Source of the DNA: Candidatus Troglogloeales bacterium
GTDB taxonomy: Bacteria; Nitrospirota; Nitrospiria; SBBL01; SBBT01
Assembly: GCA_005239595.1 (NCBI GenBank)
Contig: SBBT01000187.1
Coordinates: 1-9,614 of the forward strand
Length of the DNA: 9,614 bases
Direction of reading: 5' to 3'
This document shows, piece by piece, positions 6,946 to 9,614 of this stretch (positions are counted from its first letter, which is position 1; each line of letters starts with the position of its first letter). The notes below the pieces were generated by a model, which was given only the letters and a program-made list of their open reading frames with translations, was not told the DNA's origin and ran no database searches. The position numbers and the translations under genes were made by a program.

Positions 6946-8200
6946 AATCCCTGACCTGTCCATCTCCGAAAACGATGAACTTGGCGCAGGTGAGGGCCTC
7001 AAGACCCATCGGCCCCCGAGCATGGATACGGCTGGTCGAAATCCCCATCTCTGCGCCAAGGCCAAATTGGCAGCCGTCATTTAAACGAGTGGAGGCGTTC
7101 ACAAAGACAGCGGAGGCATCGACCTCATTGACGAAACGCATCGCGTGGGCATGGTCCCGCGTGATAATCGCCTCGGAATGGCACGACCCATAGGTGGAAA
7201 TATGAGAAAGGGCTTCATCAAAATGACTAACGATTTTTACGGAGAGAATCAGGTCCAGGTATTCGGTCGTCCAATCCCCTTCCCTGGCAATCGAGATACC
7301 AGGGAGGAGTTCTCTCGTCCTCGGACATCCGCGAACCTCCACACCCGCTTCTTGGAAACGACTTACCATCTTCGGGAGAAATGCCGGAGCGATTCCCTGA
7401 TGAACCAAGAGGGTTTCCATCGCATTACAGGTGGCAGGTCGTTGGACCTTGGCATTCAAGCAAACCTCTTCAGCTGTTTTAAGATCAGCCGATTCGTCCA
7501 CAAACGTATGACAGATCCCCTTGTCATGCTTCATGACTGGAATCTTCGATTGTTCGACCACCGTCCGAATTAGTCCCTCCCCGCCACGGGGGATAATGAG
7601 GTCAATCGCCTCGTCTAATTGAAGGAGTTCAAAGATGGCCTGGCGGTCTGTCGTTTCAATCAAGGTGATCACATGCGGGGGAAGTCCGGCCTTGACGCCG
7701 GCCTCTTGAAGAAGGCGTGCGATCGCCTGATTCGAACAGATCGCTTCCGAGCCCCCCCTTAAAATGACGCCATTTCCAGACTTGACGCAAAGCGCGGCGA
7801 CATCCGCGGTCACATTCGGACGGGACTCGTAAATGATTCCAATCACGCCGATTGGAACGCGCATCTGGCCGACCCACATACCATTTGGCCGGCGCACCAT
7901 CTTGATCATCTCCCCGACCGGATCGGGAAGGACCGCCACATCGCGAATGCCCATGGCCATTTCGCTGATCCGTTTCCTATTTAAGGTCAGGCGCTCTATC
8001 AGGGGGCTGGCAAGCCCCTTCGCTTTCCCTGCCTCAAGATCTTTTTCATTCTCCGCGAGGATAAAAGAGGCTTGAGATTCAAGGAGGTCAGCCATCGCAT
8101 TTAAGGCACGTGTTTTAACCTCTGGAAGGCATCTTGCTAATTCCTTGGAAGCCGCTTTTGTCCTACCTGCCTGTTGTCGCAGATGATCTTTCAGTTCCAT
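6944..8200 (-). CDS. proA: Gamma-glutamyl phosphate reductase (glutamate-5-semialdehyde dehydrogenase)
   Basis: ProA reduces gamma-glutamyl phosphate with NADPH to glutamate-5-semialdehyde, the second step of proline synthesis. At 418 residues it matches the family length. The catalytic cysteine is C258 in QRPATCNAMETLLVH. Other family blocks are PIGVIGIIYESRPNVTAD (116-133), GNGVILRGGSEA (142-153), PRGGEGLI (204-211) and LNDGCQFGLGAEMGISTSR (373-391), followed by HARGPMGLEALT (393-404). The ATG at 8200 is chosen because family members start MELKDHL-like. A GTG at 8221 would add seven residues (reading ITWLSS after the start). Neither start has a clear Shine-Dalgarno, fitting coupling to proB, which it overlaps by 38 nt from this ATG. 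ProA acts directly on the unstable product of ProB, so adjacent coupled genes are expected. Confidence 0.97.
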   Translation of the reverse strand: MELKDHLRQQAGRTKAASKELARCLPEVKTRALNAMADLLESQASFILAENEKDLEAGKAKGLASPLIERLTLNRKRISEMAMGIRDVAVLPDPVGEMIKMVRRPNGMWVGQMRVPIGVIGIIYESRPNVTADVAALCVKSGNGVILRGGSEAICSNQAIARLLQEAGVKAGLPPHVITLIETTDRQAIFELLQLDEAIDLIIPRGGEGLIRTVVEQSKIPVMKHDKGICHTFVDESADLKTAEEVCLNAKVQRPATCNAMETLLVHQGIAPAFLPKMVSRFQEAGVEVRGCPRTRELLPGISIAREGDWTTEYLDLILSVKIVSHFDEALSHISTYGSCHSEAIITRDHAHAMRFVNEVDASAVFVNASTRLNDGCQFGLGAEMGISTSRIHARGPMGLEALTCAKFIVFGDGQVRD

Positions 8201-9326
8201 CGAAGATAACCATGTTATCACGGTGAATTACTTCATCAGCCGATTTGTACCCTAATACCGATTCGATTTTAGAGGAATGCATTCCCTTAATTCGCGTCAA
8301 TTCGGACGCGCTGTAATGCGTTAATCCCCGTGCAATCTCAATCCCTTTTTCATTGCAGCAGAGAATCGCATCGCCGATTTCAAACTCTCCTTCGACCATC
8401 CGTATACCGGACGACAGGAGCGATCTCCCTTTTTTAAGAAGCGCGTCGGCCGCCCCCTGATCTAAAACAACCTTTCCCCGCACCTTTAAGGAATGCGCAA
8501 TCCACTGCTTTTTAGACGATAAGCGATTCCGTTTAGGCAAAAAAAGTGTCCCAACCGCTTCCCCGCCAAAGGCCCGTCCTATGATGCCTGGAGAGGTCCC
8601 ATTTAGAATCACGACAGACACCCCCGTTGTTGTGACAACCTTGGCCGCTTTTACTTTCGAGGCCATCCCTCCTGTGCCTCCCTTAGATCCTGTCCCCCCA
8701 GCCATCTTTTCGATTCCACCCGTTATCTCTTCAACCAGCGTGATCAATTGCGCTTCTTTGAATTTCCTGGGATCGCTGGAATAAAGGCCATCCACATCGG
8801 AGAGCAAAATCAAGAGGGAGGCGTCCACCAGGTGCGCCACCTGCGCCGCGAGTGTGTCGTTGTCGCCGACCTTGATCTCATCAACAGCCACCGTGTCGTT
8901 TTCATTAATGATCGGCAACACATCATAATCCAACAACGTCATCAACGTATTACGGGCGTTGATGAAACGCCGCCTGTTCACGATGTCATCATGCGTAAGA
9001 AGAACTTGCGCCACCTTGACCTGAAATCGCCCAAAGAATCGTTCATAGGCCCACATCAGATGGCTTTGTCCGACCGCAGCAGCAGCCTGTTTTAGAGGAA
9101 GACTCCTTGGATTCTGCGACAGGCCCAGCTTTTCCACACCACAAAGGATAGCCCCCGACGAGACAACGAAAACCTCGTGTCCGCTTTTTCGCAAGGCCGC
9201 CACCTCCGCAGCGATCTGCTCCAATCTTTCTTCATGCAGACCCTTATCATAGGAGGCAACCACATTGCTTCCTATCTTGATGACGATCCGCTTGTTTTTT
9301 TTAAGTCCAGACCAAAGAGAAGACAT
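8163..9326 (-). CDS. proB: Glutamate 5-kinase with C-terminal PUA domain
   Basis: ProB phosphorylates glutamate to gamma-glutamyl 5-phosphate, the first and usually proline-inhibited step of proline synthesis. The 387-residue protein has the amino-acid-kinase domain at about 12-265 and a PUA domain at about 280-365. Visible motifs are VIKIGSNVV (15-23), VVSSGAILCG (54-63), NENDTVAVDE (141-150), GDNDTLAA (154-161), LLSDVDGLY (174-182) and GTGGMASKVKAA (217-228). The usual C-terminal block VIHRDNMVI (366-374) is followed by about 13 further residues encoded in the overlap with proA, which E. coli ProB (367 residues) largely lacks. No strong ribosome site precedes the ATG at 9326. The in-frame stop upstream is the obg stop itself, 30 nt away, so the start cannot lie much farther out. 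Confidence 0.97.
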   Translation of the reverse strand: MSSLWSGLKKNKRIVIKIGSNVVASYDKGLHEERLEQIAAEVAALRKSGHEVFVVSSGAILCGVEKLGLSQNPRSLPLKQAAAAVGQSHLMWAYERFFGRFQVKVAQVLLTHDDIVNRRRFINARNTLMTLLDYDVLPIINENDTVAVDEIKVGDNDTLAAQVAHLVDASLLILLSDVDGLYSSDPRKFKEAQLITLVEEITGGIEKMAGGTGSKGGTGGMASKVKAAKVVTTTGVSVVILNGTSPGIIGRAFGGEAVGTLFLPKRNRLSSKKQWIAHSLKVRGKVVLDQGAADALLKKGRSLLSSGIRMVEGEFEIGDAILCCNEKGIEIARGLTHYSASELTRIKGMHSSKIESVLGYKSADEVIHRDNMVIFDGTERSSATTGR

Positions 9327-9356
9327 TGCTGTATCAAAGAATAACGATGTAGCGGT

Positions 9357-9614
9357 TTAAGTGTTCACCTCGCCTACTTTTAATAATTGTCTTGCGGATT
9401 CCACCCGATGGCCTAAGTCCACCACGAGGTGTTTGATTCCACTATTTGTCACAGCCGAAATCTGGAAGAAAGGGATTCCCCTCTGCTGGCAGTAGTCTTG
9501 AAGAGGCGCGACATGCGACCCCACCACGTCCATCTTAGTCGCTGCTACCAGGTACGGCTTATCAAGCAATCCATGGCCATACGATACCAGTTCCGACCGA
9601 ACCGTCTCAAGATC
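9357..9614 (-). CDS. obg: GTPase Obg/CgtA, C-terminal 85 residues (5' part outside window)
   Basis: Obg is a ribosome-associated GTPase needed for large-subunit assembly. Only the end of the G domain is in the window. YLVAATKMD (residues 21-29 of the fragment) is the G4 guanine-recognition motif, here TKMD rather than the standard NKxD. IPFFQISAVTNSGIKHLV (47-64) carries the G5 SA pair and the usual following helix. The protein stops about 20 residues after the G5 region, so there is no room for the extra C-terminal OCT domain of Firmicutes Obg. The frame is open to the window edge. The position before proB-proA-nadD-rsfS is the main support, because 85 residues of a G domain could belong to other Obg-related or Era-like GTPases. 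The missing upstream genes would be expected to be rplU and rpmA. Confidence 0.85.
   Translation of the reverse strand, partial: DLETVRSELVSYGHGLLDKPYLVAATKMDVVGSHVAPLQDYCQQRGIPFFQISAVTNSGIKHLVVDLGHRVESARQLLKVGEVNT

Noticed and set aside
6934..7080. 49-codon upstream extension of nadD
   Set aside because: It overlaps the conserved end of proA out of frame, and NadD proteins begin at the MRVGLLCGTF segment, which has a well-spaced ribosome site.
402..9326. Defence system, mobile element or biosynthetic cluster
   Set aside because: Every gene falls into a well-known housekeeping family with normal spacing and orientation; no integrase, transposase, toxin-antitoxin pair or flanking repeat is visible.

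Overview
The window is a stretch of bacterial chromosome with nine genes, all on the minus strand. In transcription order (high to low coordinates) they are the 3' end of obg, proB, proA, nadD, rsfS, a membrane-anchored LapA/LapB-type TPR protein, gpmI, rnr, and the 5' part of smc. Base composition is roughly balanced and does not visibly change along the window. I see no insertion sequence, phage gene, tRNA, rRNA or CRISPR array. The obg-proB-proA-nadD-rsfS-(TPR)-gpmI order resembles the arrangement I know from Nitrospirota and Deltaproteobacteria-type genomes. A LapA/LapB-type protein points to a Gram-negative organism with lipopolysaccharide. The phylum is an inference and I would not go further.

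Layout: obg ends 30 nt before proB. proB and proA overlap by 38 nt. proA and nadD are 10 nt apart, and the nadD ribosome binding site lies on the proA stop. nadD and rsfS are 5 nt apart. A 52-nt gap precedes the TPR gene, which shares one base with gpmI (TGATG). A 73-nt gap with a possible leader hairpin precedes rnr. A 144-nt AT-rich gap, the longest non-coding stretch, separates rnr from smc and holds a weak terminator candidate and a promoter candidate for smc. No stretch over 300 bases lacks a gene.

The genes serve ribosome maturation and silencing (Obg, RsfS), proline synthesis (ProB, ProA), NAD synthesis (NadD), control of lipopolysaccharide assembly (LapA/LapB-like), glycolysis (GpmI), RNA turnover (RNase R) and chromosome organisation (SMC). 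The tight spacing suggests one growth-linked transcript from obg through at least gpmI.

Most of this is ordinary housekeeping, and I found no convincing undescribed system. The points most worth a second look are the apparent LapA+LapB fusion, the hairpin that could hide the only strong Shine-Dalgarno of rnr, the short RNase R with its basic region at the N-terminus, and a 10-bp tandem repeat inside nadD.
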